Positions 26,055 through 33,968 of a DNA stretch of 64,000 bases are shown piece after piece. Source of the DNA: Betaproteobacteria bacterium (GTDB taxonomy: Bacteria > Pseudomonadota > Gammaproteobacteria > Burkholderiales > SG8-39); contig JADJPT010000001.1 of assembly GCA_016713125.1 (NCBI GenBank), forward strand, positions 310,001 to 374,000, written 5' to 3'. A program made the position numbers and the translations under genes. The first letter of the stretch is position 1; each line of letters opens with the position of its first letter. The notes below the pieces were generated by a model. That model saw only the letters and a list, made by a program, of their open reading frames with translations, did no database searches and had not been told where the DNA came from.

Positions 26055-26620
26055 GTGCCGCGAATCCGACGCTCGCCGAGCAGGAAGAAACCCGTGGCGA
26101 CAACCGAAGGCTGTTCGTCAAGTTGTCGATCATCGCCATGCTGATGTTCGGCTTCGGCTACGCGCTGGTGCCGTTCTACGACAAGATGTGCGCGGCGCTG
26201 GGCATCAACAGCCTGGTGCCGGTGGCGAAGAAGTCGGCGGAAAACACGCAGGTCGACTATTCGCGCACCATCACCATCGAGCTCGATGCCAACTCGCACA
26301 AGCTGCCGTGGCGCTTCAGGCCGCTGCAGAACCATGTGCAGGTGCACCCGGGCCAGTTGATGACCATCGAGTACGAGATCGTCAACGTGCGCAACGAGCC
26401 GGTGACCGGCCAGGCGGTGCCCAGCTACGGACCGCAGCTGGCGGGCCAGTTCTTCAGCAAGCTGGACTGCTTCTGCTTCACCAAACAGACGCTGGCGCCC
26501 AATGAGACGCGGCGCATGCCGGTGGTGTTCCTGATCGACCCGAAGCTGCCGGCCGACGTGAACACCATCACGCTGTCGTACACGTTCTTCGAGGTCGCCG
26601 GAATGGGCGGCAAGTCGTGA
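26051..26620 (+). CDS. ctaG: cytochrome c oxidase assembly protein CtaG/Cox11
   Basis: CtaG delivers copper to the CuB site of subunit I. The 189-residue protein has one N-terminal membrane anchor (LFVKLSIIAMLMFGFGYALV) followed by VPFYDKMCAALG and a periplasmic immunoglobulin-like domain. The copper-binding CFCF motif (KLDCFCFTKQTL) and the conserved MPVVFLIDP and TLSYTFFE are present. The start overlaps the preceding small gene (ATGA), and its end overlaps the DUF2970 start (GTGA). Confidence 0.96.
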   Translation: MSAANPTLAEQEETRGDNRRLFVKLSIIAMLMFGFGYALVPFYDKMCAALGINSLVPVAKKSAENTQVDYSRTITIELDANSHKLPWRFRPLQNHVQVHPGQLMTIEYEIVNVRNEPVTGQAVPSYGPQLAGQFFSKLDCFCFTKQTLAPNETRRMPVVFLIDPKLPADVNTITLSYTFFEVAGMGGKS

Positions 26621-26838
26621 GCGCAGCCCAGGACCAGGCCGCGGCGCCGCGCCGCGCCTCGACGCTGGAGGTGGCCAAGGCGGTGCTGTGGTCGTTTCTC
26701 GGCGTCAGGAAGCGCAAGGACTACGATCGGGATTCCGTCTCCATCAGCCCGCTGCAGATCGTCATTGCGGGCATCGTCGGTGGCGTGCTGTTCGTGCTCG
26801 GGCTGGTGATGCTGGTGCGGCTGGTGGTCGCTGGTTGA
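26617..26838 (+). CDS. DUF2970 small membrane protein
   Basis: The 73-residue protein starts at a GTG overlapping the ctaG stop. It has a basic N-terminal half (FLGVRKRKDYDRD) and one C-terminal membrane helix (IVIAGIVGGVLFVLGLVMLV). This matches DUF2970, found almost only between ctaG and ctaE in betaproteobacterial oxidase operons. Function unknown. Confidence 0.82.
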   Translation: MSAAQDQAAAPRRASTLEVAKAVLWSFLGVRKRKDYDRDSVSISPLQIVIAGIVGGVLFVLGLVMLVRLVVAG

Positions 26839-26890
26839 GGCGGGCGGCAGGCAACGGATAACAGGAATCAGGAAACTAGGGGAAACCAAG

Positions 26891-27760
26891 ATGGCGCAAC
26901 ATCAGACCGCACACGGCGCGACGCCGGCGTACTTCATCCCGCAGCCCGCGCCCTGGCCCATCATCGGGTCGGTCGGGCTGTTCAGCATGGCGCTGGGCGC
27001 CGTGTTCATTTTCAACGCCATCGCCGCCGGCTGGCCGCTGCTGGCGCTGGGCGCGATGGTCATTCTTTACATGATGTTCCGCTGGTTCGGCGACGTGATC
27101 CGCGAGTCGGAGGGCAATCTGTACTCGAAGCGGGTGGACATGTCCTTCCGCTGGAGCATGAGCTGGTTCATCTTTTCCGAGGTGATGTTCTTCGCGGCAT
27201 TTTTCGGCGCGCTGTTCTGGACCCGCGTGGTGTCGGTGCCGGATCTGGGCAGCCTGCTGCACGCCGAGACCTTGTGGCCAGGCTTCAAGGCCGAGTGGCC
27301 CAGCGCCGGCCCCGGCGCGACCGAAAAGTTCACGCAGATGGGCGCCTGGGGCCTGCCGGCCCTGAACACCTTCCTGCTGCTGTCCTCGGGAGTGACCATC
27401 ACGGTTGCGCACTGGGCGCTCAAGGAGCAGAAGCGCGGCTTGCTCAATCTGTTCATGTTCTTCACCGTCGCGCTGGGAGCAATCTTCCTCGTCTGCCAGG
27501 TGATCGAGTACGGCCACGGCTATTCGGACCTGAACCTCAAGCTCACCACCGGTGTGTACGGCTCGACTTTCTACATGCTGACCGGCTTCCACGGCTTCCA
27601 CGTGACCATAGGCACGATCATGCTGATCGTGATCCTGGCGCGCTGCCTGGCCGGCCATTTCAAGCCCGATCAACATTTCGCATTTGAGGCCGTAGCCTGG
27701 TACTGGCACTTCGTCGACGTTGTCTGGCTCGGTCTGTTCGTCTTCGTCTACTGGCTCTGA
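26891..27760 (+). CDS. ctaE: cytochrome c oxidase subunit III
   Basis: The 289-residue, seven-helix subunit III supports the stability and proton uptake of aa3 oxidases. Family segments include SFRWSMSWFIFSEVMFFAAFF, GLPALNTFLLLSSGVTIT, EYGHGY, TGFHGFHVTIGT and AWYWHFVDVVWLGLFVFVYW. It carries no redox centre. A gap of 52 bases after the DUF2970 gene separates it from the tightly coupled part, and an intrinsic terminator follows. Confidence 0.97.
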   Translation: MAQHQTAHGATPAYFIPQPAPWPIIGSVGLFSMALGAVFIFNAIAAGWPLLALGAMVILYMMFRWFGDVIRESEGNLYSKRVDMSFRWSMSWFIFSEVMFFAAFFGALFWTRVVSVPDLGSLLHAETLWPGFKAEWPSAGPGATEKFTQMGAWGLPALNTFLLLSSGVTITVAHWALKEQKRGLLNLFMFFTVALGAIFLVCQVIEYGHGYSDLNLKLTTGVYGSTFYMLTGFHGFHVTIGTIMLIVILARCLAGHFKPDQHFAFEAVAWYWHFVDVVWLGLFVFVYWL

Positions 27761-27851
27761 GCGCACGAGCCGGCACGGCACAGGAAAGACAGGAGGAGGG
27801 TACCCGCGCGGGCCGCAGAGTCCGCGACGGGGGATCCCGCAGAGTGATTGG

Positions 27852-27878
27852 ATGCCGCCCGAGTGCGGCATTTTTTTT
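27852..27878 (+). terminator. intrinsic terminator of the coxB-ctaE operon
   Basis: ATGCCGC (27852-27858) pairs with GCGGCAT (27865-27871) over a six-base loop, followed by eight T residues. It ends the plus-strand operon before the opposing DUF2909 gene. Confidence 0.9.
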
Positions 27879-27896
27879 GCTGTCGGGGCTTTTTTC

Positions 27897-28094
27897 TCAG
27901 CCCGGGCGGCCGGGAATGAAACCGAACCAGTAACTGGCCATCAAAAGAAGGAACAGGCCGAGCGACAGTCCAACACGCACGGCCAGTGCCTTGACCGCGC
28001 GTTTCGAGCCGGGCTCGTCGCGCATCACGAAATACAGCCCGGAGAACAGGCTGGCGAGGATCAGCACCAGCACCAGGACGATCACGTAACGCAT
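27897..28094 (-). CDS. DUF2909 twin-transmembrane protein
   Basis: The 65-residue protein has two membrane helices (about residues 2-22 and 42-60) joined by a basic loop (MRDEPGSKRAVK). This matches the DUF2909 group, usually next to ctaE or SURF1 and often transcribed against them, as here. Function unknown. Confidence 0.8.
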   Translation of the reverse strand: MRYVIVLVLVLILASLFSGLYFVMRDEPGSKRAVKALAVRVGLSLGLFLLLMASYWFGFIPGRPG

Positions 28095-28125
28095 TTGAAG
28101 AGTTTAACGGTTTAACGGACAGGAT

Positions 28126-28869
28126 GTGTCGCAGCCATCGATGGCAATCAGTCTTGCAGGCTATACGCTTCGCCCGCGCTGGTGGGCGCTGTTACTGGCG
28201 CTCGGCTTCGCCGCAGCGACCGTTTCGCTGGGCAACTGGCAGAGCGGCCGCGCGCTGGAAAAGCAGGCGCTTGCCGATCGCTCGCGCGAGGGCGAGCGAT
28301 CGGCTGCCCTGCGCCTCGGGCCGGAACCGGTGTCCGCCGTCCCGCTCGCGCAGCGTCGACTGGTTGCGCGCGGCGAGTTCGTGCCCGAGCGCACGGTGCT
28401 GCTCGATTACAAGATCCACCGAGGCAGGCTGGGCTATTACGTTGTGACGCCGTTGCGCATCGAGGGCAGCGCCATGCACGTGCTGGTGAACCGTGGCTGG
28501 GTCGCGGCCGGCGCGCGTCGTGAGGATCTGCCGGAAGTGAGGACGCCGATGGGCACGCTGAGCATTGAGGGCGTTGCGCAGCTGCGGGCCGAGCGCGCAC
28601 TGGATGCGGGCGGCGGCACGCCCTCCGGTCGCGTATGGCAGAACCTTTCGTTCGACGCCTATCGCGCCTGGTCGGGCCTGCAGATCCAGCCGCTGCTGAT
28701 CGAGCAGCGCTCGGTTGCGGACGACGGACTGGCACGTGACTGGCCGGAGCCGGATTTCGGCATAGACAAGCATCGCAGCTACGCCATGCAGTGGTACCTG
28801 ATGGCTGCGTTTTCCATCCTTCTATTCATCGTTCTGAGTGTGCGCCGTGATCGACCTGCTGCCCCGTGA
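28126..28869 (+). CDS. SURF1 family cytochrome oxidase biogenesis protein
   Basis: SURF1 (Shy1) helps insert heme a into subunit I. The 247-residue protein has two terminal membrane helices around a periplasmic domain, with the family marks LGNWQSGRALEK, GEFVPERTVLLDYK, YYVVTPLRI, VLVNRGWVAA and HRSYAMQWYLMAA. The start may be the GTG at 28126 (AGGA just before it) or the ATG at 28141. Its 3' end overlaps the next gene by about 30 bases, or 23 from the inner GTG. Confidence 0.92.
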   Translation: MSQPSMAISLAGYTLRPRWWALLLALGFAAATVSLGNWQSGRALEKQALADRSREGERSAALRLGPEPVSAVPLAQRRLVARGEFVPERTVLLDYKIHRGRLGYYVVTPLRIEGSAMHVLVNRGWVAAGARREDLPEVRTPMGTLSIEGVAQLRAERALDAGGGTPSGRVWQNLSFDAYRAWSGLQIQPLLIEQRSVADDGLARDWPEPDFGIDKHRSYAMQWYLMAAFSILLFIVLSVRRDRPAAP

Positions 28870-29446
28870 CCCCGTCAAGCGCGGACGCGCCAAACTGCTG
28901 CTGCTCGCGGCATTCTTCGCATTGCCCGTGTTCGGCGGCTATGCCGCCTACTTCTTCGATCTTGCGCCGGGTGCGCACTCCAACTACGGCGAGCTGATCG
29001 CGCCGCGCAGTCTGCCCGCGACGCCGCTGGAGGGCGCTGACGGCAAGACCTTTCGCTTCGCCGACCTGCGCGGCAAGTGGGTGATGGTGCAGATTGACGC
29101 CGGCGCCTGCGACCCCCGCTGCGAAAAGAAGCTTTACTACATGCGCCAGATCCGCACTGCGCAGGGCAAGGACACGCCGCGCCTGGAGCGCGTCTGGCTG
29201 CTCAGCGATGCGCAGGCGCCGGCGGCGCCGCTGCTTGCAGCGATCGCCGGTACGCACGTTGCCCGGCTGGGCGCCAGCCGCATGGCGGCAGAGTTTCCGG
29301 TCGCCGGTGAAAACGGCAATCCGGCCGATCACATCTATCTGATCGACCCGTTGGGCAATCTCATGATGCGTTTTCCGCGCGATGCCGATCCCTCGCGGAT
29401 GATCAAGGACCTGCAGCGCCTGCTGAAGTATTCGCGCATAGGATGA
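28838..29446 (+). CDS. SCO-like thioredoxin-fold membrane protein of the cox cluster
   Basis: The 202-residue protein (from GTG 28838, or GTG 28847) has one membrane helix (LLLLAAFFALPVFGGYAAYF) and a thioredoxin-like domain. In place of the SCO CxxxC it has GACDPRCEKKLYYMRQ (Cys-X3-Cys in CDPRC), and later IYLIDPLGNLMMRFP as in SCO proteins, but no clear His ligand before it except ADHIYL. It probably works in copper or disulfide handling for the oxidase. It sits between SURF1 and ctaA and overlaps ctaA by ATGA. Confidence 0.78.
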   Translation: MCAVIDLLPRDPVKRGRAKLLLLAAFFALPVFGGYAAYFFDLAPGAHSNYGELIAPRSLPATPLEGADGKTFRFADLRGKWVMVQIDAGACDPRCEKKLYYMRQIRTAQGKDTPRLERVWLLSDAQAPAAPLLAAIAGTHVARLGASRMAAEFPVAGENGNPADHIYLIDPLGNLMMRFPRDADPSRMIKDLQRLLKYSRIG

Positions 29447-30501
29447 GCATGTACAGGAAACTCGTATGGGCCAGCGCCCTGCTGACCCTGGTGGTGGTGG
29501 TGGTGGGCGCCTACGTGCGCCTGTCCGATGCGGGGCTGGGTTGCCCGGATTGGCCGGGCTGTTACGGCAAGCTGACGCCCGCGCATGCCAGGGAGCACAT
29601 CGAGCAGGCGGTTGAGGCACAGGGCGGCGGGCATGGTCCGGTGTCCCTGCCCAAGGCCTGGAAGGAGATGGGGCATCGATATCTGGCCGGGGTACTGGGC
29701 TTGATGATCCTCGCGATCGCGGTGCTGGCCTGGGTGCGGCGCGGCGCAGCCGGCTCGCCTTGGCTGCCCAGCGCCATCGTGCTGGTGGTGCTGGTGCAGG
29801 CTACGCTCGGCAAATGGACCGTGACCATGCTGCTGAAGCCTGCCATCGTCACGGCGCACCTGATCGGCGGCATGACGACGCTCGCGTTGCTGGTGTGGCT
29901 GTCGATGCGGCAATTGCGTCTGCAACCGGCTGCAGCGGGCGCGCTGCCGGCGCTGCGCAAGCCGGCAGCGCTGGGACTGGTCGTGCTCTGCGCGCAGATC
30001 GTGCTGGGCGGCTGGGTGAGCACCAACTACGCTGCCCTGGCCTGTCCGGACCTGCCGCTGTGCCGCGGTGCCGCGCTCCCGCCCATGGATTTCGCCAACG
30101 CCTTCCATGTGCTGCGCGAACTCGGCCAGACGCCGGAGGGCGCGTTGCTTTCGAACGAGGCGCTCACCGCCATCCACTGGACGCATCGCATGTTCGCGCT
30201 GCTGGTGGTCGCCGTGCTCGGCCACCTGGGCGGCAGGCTGATGCGCAGCGGCGTGCTGCGCGGGGCCGGAGGGTTGCTGCTGGGTTTGCTGGCGGCGCAG
30301 TTCTGCATCGGCCTTGCCAATGTCGCGTTCAGCCTGCCGCTTTGGCTGGCCGCCTTGCACAACGCCGGAGCCGCACTGCTGTTGAGCCTGATGGTCGTGA
30401 TAAACTACGTTGTGTTTCGCGGACTTACGTTGAGTTCGTCGAGTTCGATAAGTTCAACCGGCCCCGCGAATTCTGCCGTCGCCGACCATATCTCGCGTTG
30501 A
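29443..30501 (+). CDS. ctaA: heme A synthase CtaA/Cox15
   Basis: CtaA oxidises heme O to heme A. The 352-residue, eight-helix protein has the heme-ligand His in MGHRYLAGV, VTAHLIGG, IHWTHRMFA and AALHNAGAA, and two Cys pairs in outer loops (GCPDWPGC and CPDLPLC). The last 30 residues (TLSSSSSISSTGPANS) are a Ser-rich tail, encoded by a nine-base tandem repeat, and are not typical of the family. The start overlaps the previous gene. Confidence 0.95.
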   Translation: MSMYRKLVWASALLTLVVVVVGAYVRLSDAGLGCPDWPGCYGKLTPAHAREHIEQAVEAQGGGHGPVSLPKAWKEMGHRYLAGVLGLMILAIAVLAWVRRGAAGSPWLPSAIVLVVLVQATLGKWTVTMLLKPAIVTAHLIGGMTTLALLVWLSMRQLRLQPAAAGALPALRKPAALGLVVLCAQIVLGGWVSTNYAALACPDLPLCRGAALPPMDFANAFHVLRELGQTPEGALLSNEALTAIHWTHRMFALLVVAVLGHLGGRLMRSGVLRGAGGLLLGLLAAQFCIGLANVAFSLPLWLAALHNAGAALLLSLMVVINYVVFRGLTLSSSSSISSTGPANSAVADHISR

Positions 30502-30511
30502 AGCCCTGACC

Positions 30512-31429
30512 GTGTCCCAGCAGATCCTGAGCGCCGATCCGTCCCGCAGTTTTCTTTCGCGCCTGCGCGTGCGCACGGCTTCGTTCTATGCGCTGACCAA
30601 GCCGCGCGTGGTCTCGCTGATCGTGTTCACCGCCGTCATCGGCATGTTCCTTGCGACGCCGGGTATGGTTCCGCCGCAGATCCTGCTGGCCGGAACATTG
30701 GGCATCGCTCTGGTGGCGGGTGCCGCCGCCGCCTTCAATTGCCTGGTGGAGCAGAAGATCGATGCGCTGATGCAGCGCACGAGCTGGCGGCCGCTGCCCA
30801 GTGGCGAACTCACCCCCCTGCAGACCCTGGTGTTCGCCGGCGTGGTTGGCGGTCTGGGGCTGTGGATCCTGTACGCCTGGGTCAATCCGCTGACCATGTG
30901 GCTGACCATGGCGACTTTCGTCGGCTACGCGGTGATCTATACCGTGCTGCTCAAGCCTGCCACGCCGCAGAACATTGTCATCGGCGGTGCTTCGGGGGCC
31001 ATGCCGCCAGTGCTGGGCTGGGCTGCGGTGACCGGCGATGTCACGATCGAGGCGATGATGCTGTTCCTGATCATCTACACCTGGACGCCGCCGCACTTCT
31101 GGGCGCTGGCGCTGTATCGCACAGAGGAGTACGCCAAGGCCGGACTGCCCATGCTGCCGGTCACGCACGGCCAGGAGTTCACGCGCCTGCACGTGCTGCT
31201 CTATACCTTCATCCTGTTCGCCGCTTCCCTGCTGCCCTTCGTGATCCGCATGAACGGCTGGCTCTACCTGGCCGCAGCGGTGGTGCTGGGCGGCATCTTC
31301 ATCGCTTACGCGATCCGCATCTACGTCGCCTACAGTGATGCGCTGGCGCGCCGCACCTTCCGCTACTCGATCCTGTACCTGGCCCTGCTGTTCGCGGCGC
31401 TGCTGGTCGACCATTACCTTGTGGCCTAG
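30512..31429 (+). CDS. ctaB: protoheme IX farnesyltransferase (heme O synthase)
   Basis: CtaB (CyoE) attaches the hydroxyethylfarnesyl chain to heme B, the step before CtaA. The 305-residue UbiA-family protein starts at a GTG and has the prenyl-diphosphate/Mg motif region NCLVEQKIDALMQRTSWRP, the second motif YTWTPPHFWALALYR and LPMLPVTHG. About nine membrane helices. It is ten bases after ctaA. Confidence 0.96.
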   Translation: MSQQILSADPSRSFLSRLRVRTASFYALTKPRVVSLIVFTAVIGMFLATPGMVPPQILLAGTLGIALVAGAAAAFNCLVEQKIDALMQRTSWRPLPSGELTPLQTLVFAGVVGGLGLWILYAWVNPLTMWLTMATFVGYAVIYTVLLKPATPQNIVIGGASGAMPPVLGWAAVTGDVTIEAMMLFLIIYTWTPPHFWALALYRTEEYAKAGLPMLPVTHGQEFTRLHVLLYTFILFAASLLPFVIRMNGWLYLAAAVVLGGIFIAYAIRIYVAYSDALARRTFRYSILYLALLFAALLVDHYLVA

Positions 31430-32009
31430 GATTCCCGCCCTGCTCGCGGCGCTGTGCGTCGCGGCGCTGCTGGGCGCCTGCGATGGCGGTGGCCCGAAGT
31501 TCAGGAACGTCGACATCACGGGTGCCGACTACGCCAAGGACTTCGCGCTGACCGACCATAACGGCAAGGCGCGGACGCTGGCCGATTTCCGCGGCAAGGC
31601 GGTGGTGGTATTCTTCGGTTTCACGCGCTGTCCAGACGTCTGCCCGACGACCATGGTGGAACTCAAGCAGGTGATGGCTAAGCTGGGGGCGGATGCCGAC
31701 CGCGTGCAGGTGCTGTTCGTGACTCTCGACCCGGAGCGCGACACCCCGGCGGTGCTGTCCCAGTACGTGCCGGCCTTCGATCCGCGCTTCCTCGGCATGT
31801 ACACCGATCCTGCGAGCACGCTGAAGACCGCCAAGGATTTCAAGGTTTACTTCGAGAAGCGCGCGGGTTCCAGCCCGCAGGACTACACCTTGGACCACAC
31901 TGCGGCGAGCTTCGTCTACGACCCTTCCGGCCGCCTGCGCCTGTACGTGAAGCACGACCAGCTCGCCACCCTGGCAGAGGATCTGCGCACGCTGCTGGCC
32001 GGCAGTTAG
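31419..32009 (+). CDS. SCO1/SenC family copper chaperone lipoprotein
   Basis: SCO1 metallates or reduces the CuA site of subunit II. The 196-residue protein starts at TTG (31419) overlapping the ctaB stop, giving a lipoprotein signal with lipobox LLGAC. The copper motif CPDVC (FFGFTRCPDVCPTTM) and the distal His (TLDHTAASFVYDPSG) are present. No ATG or GTG in this frame lies at the right distance. It ends the plus-strand assembly genes. Confidence 0.93.
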   Translation: MWPRIPALLAALCVAALLGACDGGGPKFRNVDITGADYAKDFALTDHNGKARTLADFRGKAVVVFFGFTRCPDVCPTTMVELKQVMAKLGADADRVQVLFVTLDPERDTPAVLSQYVPAFDPRFLGMYTDPASTLKTAKDFKVYFEKRAGSSPQDYTLDHTAASFVYDPSGRLRLYVKHDQLATLAEDLRTLLAGS

Positions 32010-32030
32010 CCGCGCCGCAGGCGGAAAAGA

Positions 32031-32055
32031 AAACGGCCGCTATTTGCGGCCGTTT
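32031..32055. terminator. bidirectional terminator between SCO1 and rpoH
   Basis: A perfect ten-base stem (AAACGGCCGC, TATTT loop, GCGGCCGTTT) lies between convergent genes. On the minus strand it is followed by TCTTTTCC after TTT, a good T-rich tail for rpoH; on the plus strand by CTCTCC. Confidence 0.88.
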
Positions 32056-32095
32056 CTCTCCAGGCAGGGGCGCGGCGCACCTGCCGTTGCGAGGC

Positions 32096-32956
32096 TCAGG
32101 CCGAGGCGGCCATGGCCTGCTTCATCTTCTCCAGCGCCTTGGCCTCGATCTGGCGTATGCGCTCGGCCGAAACCTTGAACTCCGCGGCCAGGTCGTGCAG
32201 GGTCAGCGGATCCTTTTCGCGTAGCCAGCGGGTCTCGATGATCCGGCGGCTGCGTTCGTCGAGCTGCTCCAGGGCGCGCGCCAGGCTGGCGCTGCGCAGC
32301 CGTTCGGATTCCTCGACCTCGAGGAGGTGCGAAGGCTCGGCCTCGCCATCCGCGGCCAGGTAGTTCACGGGCGCGTAGGCATCCTCGTCGTCGGAATCGG
32401 ACTCGAAAGCAACTTCCGAGCCTGCCAGCCGCATCTCCATCTCGGCGACTTCCTCGGGCTTGACCTTGAGTTCGCGCGCGACCCGGCCGATGTCTTCCCC
32501 GCTCATCGGGGCGAGCCCGGATTTGAGCGAACGCAGATTGAAGAACAGCTTGCGCTGCGCCTTGGTGGTGGCGACCTTCACCATGCGCCAGTTGCGCAGC
32601 ACGTATTCGTGGATCTCGGCGCGGATCCAGTGCAGCGCAAACGAGACCAGACGCACGCCGCGATCGGGGTCGAAGCGCTTCACGGCCTTCATCAGGCCGA
32701 TGTTGCCTTCCTGGATCAGGTCGGCGTGCGGCAGGCCGTAGCCCAGGTAGCCGCGCGCCACGGAAACGACCAGGCGCAGGTGGGAAACGACCAGCTGCTT
32801 GGCGGCTTCGAGGTCCTGAGCGTCACGGAATCGGCGCGCGTAGCGCTGCTCCTCTTCGAGGCTGAGCAGAGGGAAACGGTTCACCGTCTGGATATAGCTG
32901 TCCAGACTTCCGGTCGCCATCGGCACCGGCACGGGCAGAGTCATCTCGGCGTGCAT
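32096..32956 (-). CDS. rpoH: heat-shock sigma factor RpoH (sigma-32)
   Basis: RpoH directs RNA polymerase to heat-shock promoters such as those before hslVU and hsp20 in this window. The 286-residue protein has region 2 (LRLVVSVARGYLGYGLPHADLIQEGNIGL, cut here as family marks RLVVSVARGY and LIQEGNIGLMKAV), the RpoH box QRKLFFNLRS, and region 4 (FKVSAERIRQIEAKALEKMK). AAGGAGGA seven bases before the ATG at 32956 sets the start. A CIRCE operator and a TAGAAT -10 lie just upstream. Confidence 0.97.
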   Translation of the reverse strand: MHAEMTLPVPVPMATGSLDSYIQTVNRFPLLSLEEEQRYARRFRDAQDLEAAKQLVVSHLRLVVSVARGYLGYGLPHADLIQEGNIGLMKAVKRFDPDRGVRLVSFALHWIRAEIHEYVLRNWRMVKVATTKAQRKLFFNLRSLKSGLAPMSGEDIGRVARELKVKPEEVAEMEMRLAGSEVAFESDSDDEDAYAPVNYLAADGEAEPSHLLEVEESERLRSASLARALEQLDERSRRIIETRWLREKDPLTLHDLAAEFKVSAERIRQIEAKALEKMKQAMAASA

Positions 32957-32982
32957 ATCGCGGTCCTCCTTGGAGAGAAATT

Positions 32983-33009
32983 CTAGCACTCGAAGCATTG
33001 GAGTGCTAA
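32983..33009 (-). promoter_or_regulatory. CIRCE operator (HrcA site) over the rpoH promoter
   Basis: The sequence is CTAGCACTC, nine bases, GAGTGCTAA. The CIRCE consensus is TTAGCACTC-N9-GAGTGCTAA, so only one base differs. A minus-strand TAGAAT (32980-32985) overlaps one arm and stands 24 bases before the rpoH start, fitting a sigma-70 -10. HrcA bound here should block rpoH transcription. Confidence 0.9.
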
Positions 33010-33049
33010 TGCCCGTCCGGAGTTCCCCGGAAGCTGAGAGAGAGTCCTT

Positions 33050-33958
33050 TTATCGAGGCTCTATTTCAAGTAAGTATCTGCTTACTGACAAATATGCGCC
33101 CAACCAGCCGAGCAAGCCGGCGAAGGCCGCTACGGCCAGGGCGTCGCCGAGGGGCAGAAAAGCCAGCTCGAAGCTGGAGCCATAACTCTGGGCCAGCGTG
33201 CGCACGCCGCGGTTCAGCAGCACCAGACTGCCGGCCAGGATGGCCAGGCTGGTCAGGCCCCCGGCCAGGCCCTGCAGGGCGCCCAAGTAGTAGAAAGGCC
33301 GGCGTATGTAGGCGTCGGTGGCGCCGAGCAGTTTGCAGACTTCGATCTCCTCGCGCTGGGTCAGAATCTGCAGCCGTATGGTATTGAAGGTCACGGCCAC
33401 CAGGCCGGCGGCCAGCAGGGCCGCCAGCACGGCAAGCCCCAGGCGCCCGATCGCCATCATGGCCGCCAGGCGCCGGGCCCAGGCCGAGTCCACCTGCACC
33501 TGGCCAACGCCGGGCAGTTTGCCCAGTTCCGCGGCCAGGGTCTCGAGCGCCTCGGGAGGGATCGGCCCCAGTCTCACCACCCAGGCATCCGGCAGCGGGT
33601 TCTGGTTGAGGGCGGCCAGGGATTCGGCCAGTCCCTCGGTGCGGCGCAGGTCCTTGAGGGCCTCTTCTCTGGACACGAAACGCAACGCGGCCACGCCCGG
33701 AGCCGACTTCAGGCGGCGCTCTATCGCCTCGCGTTCCGCGGGCTTGGCCAGCGGGTCGAGAAACACGCTCATCTGCGGTTCCAGCGAGAAGCGCTGCGCC
33801 ACCGACTGCAGGTTCATCACCAGGGTATAGCCGCCGGCAGGCAGCGCCAGGGCGATGCCCATGGCCAGCACGTTCAACAGGTTGCTGGCGCGCTGCGCCG
33901 CCAGCTTGCGCAGCGCGGCGCGCAGCGCCTGGGTGTGCTGGCTGATCCAGACTCTCAT
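33050..33958 (-). CDS. ftsX: cell-division protein FtsX
   Basis: FtsX is the membrane half of FtsEX, which regulates septal murein hydrolases through EnvC-type activators. The 302-residue protein has an N-terminal cytoplasmic segment, four membrane helices, an extracytoplasmic loop (SVFLDPLAKPAEREAIE...) and the family motif EIEVCKLLGATDAYIRRPF. It begins ten bases after ftsE. EnvC-like protein is also encoded in this window (14029-15299). Confidence 0.96.
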   Translation of the reverse strand: MRVWISQHTQALRAALRKLAAQRASNLLNVLAMGIALALPAGGYTLVMNLQSVAQRFSLEPQMSVFLDPLAKPAEREAIERRLKSAPGVAALRFVSREEALKDLRRTEGLAESLAALNQNPLPDAWVVRLGPIPPEALETLAAELGKLPGVGQVQVDSAWARRLAAMMAIGRLGLAVLAALLAAGLVAVTFNTIRLQILTQREEIEVCKLLGATDAYIRRPFYYLGALQGLAGGLTSLAILAGSLVLLNRGVRTLAQSYGSSFELAFLPLGDALAVAAFAGLLGWLGAYLSVSRYLLEIEPR

Positions 33959-33968
33959 GCGTCCCTGC

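Noticed and set aside
27761..27851. A small RNA or gene in the gap after ctaE
   Set aside because: Only an AGGAGGAG run without a usable frame and GC-rich sequence before the terminator; nothing specific.
33062..33068. CTTGAAA on the minus strand upstream of rpoH as a sigma-32 -35 (self-activation)
   Set aside because: No CCCCAT-type -10 at the right distance; the match alone is too short.
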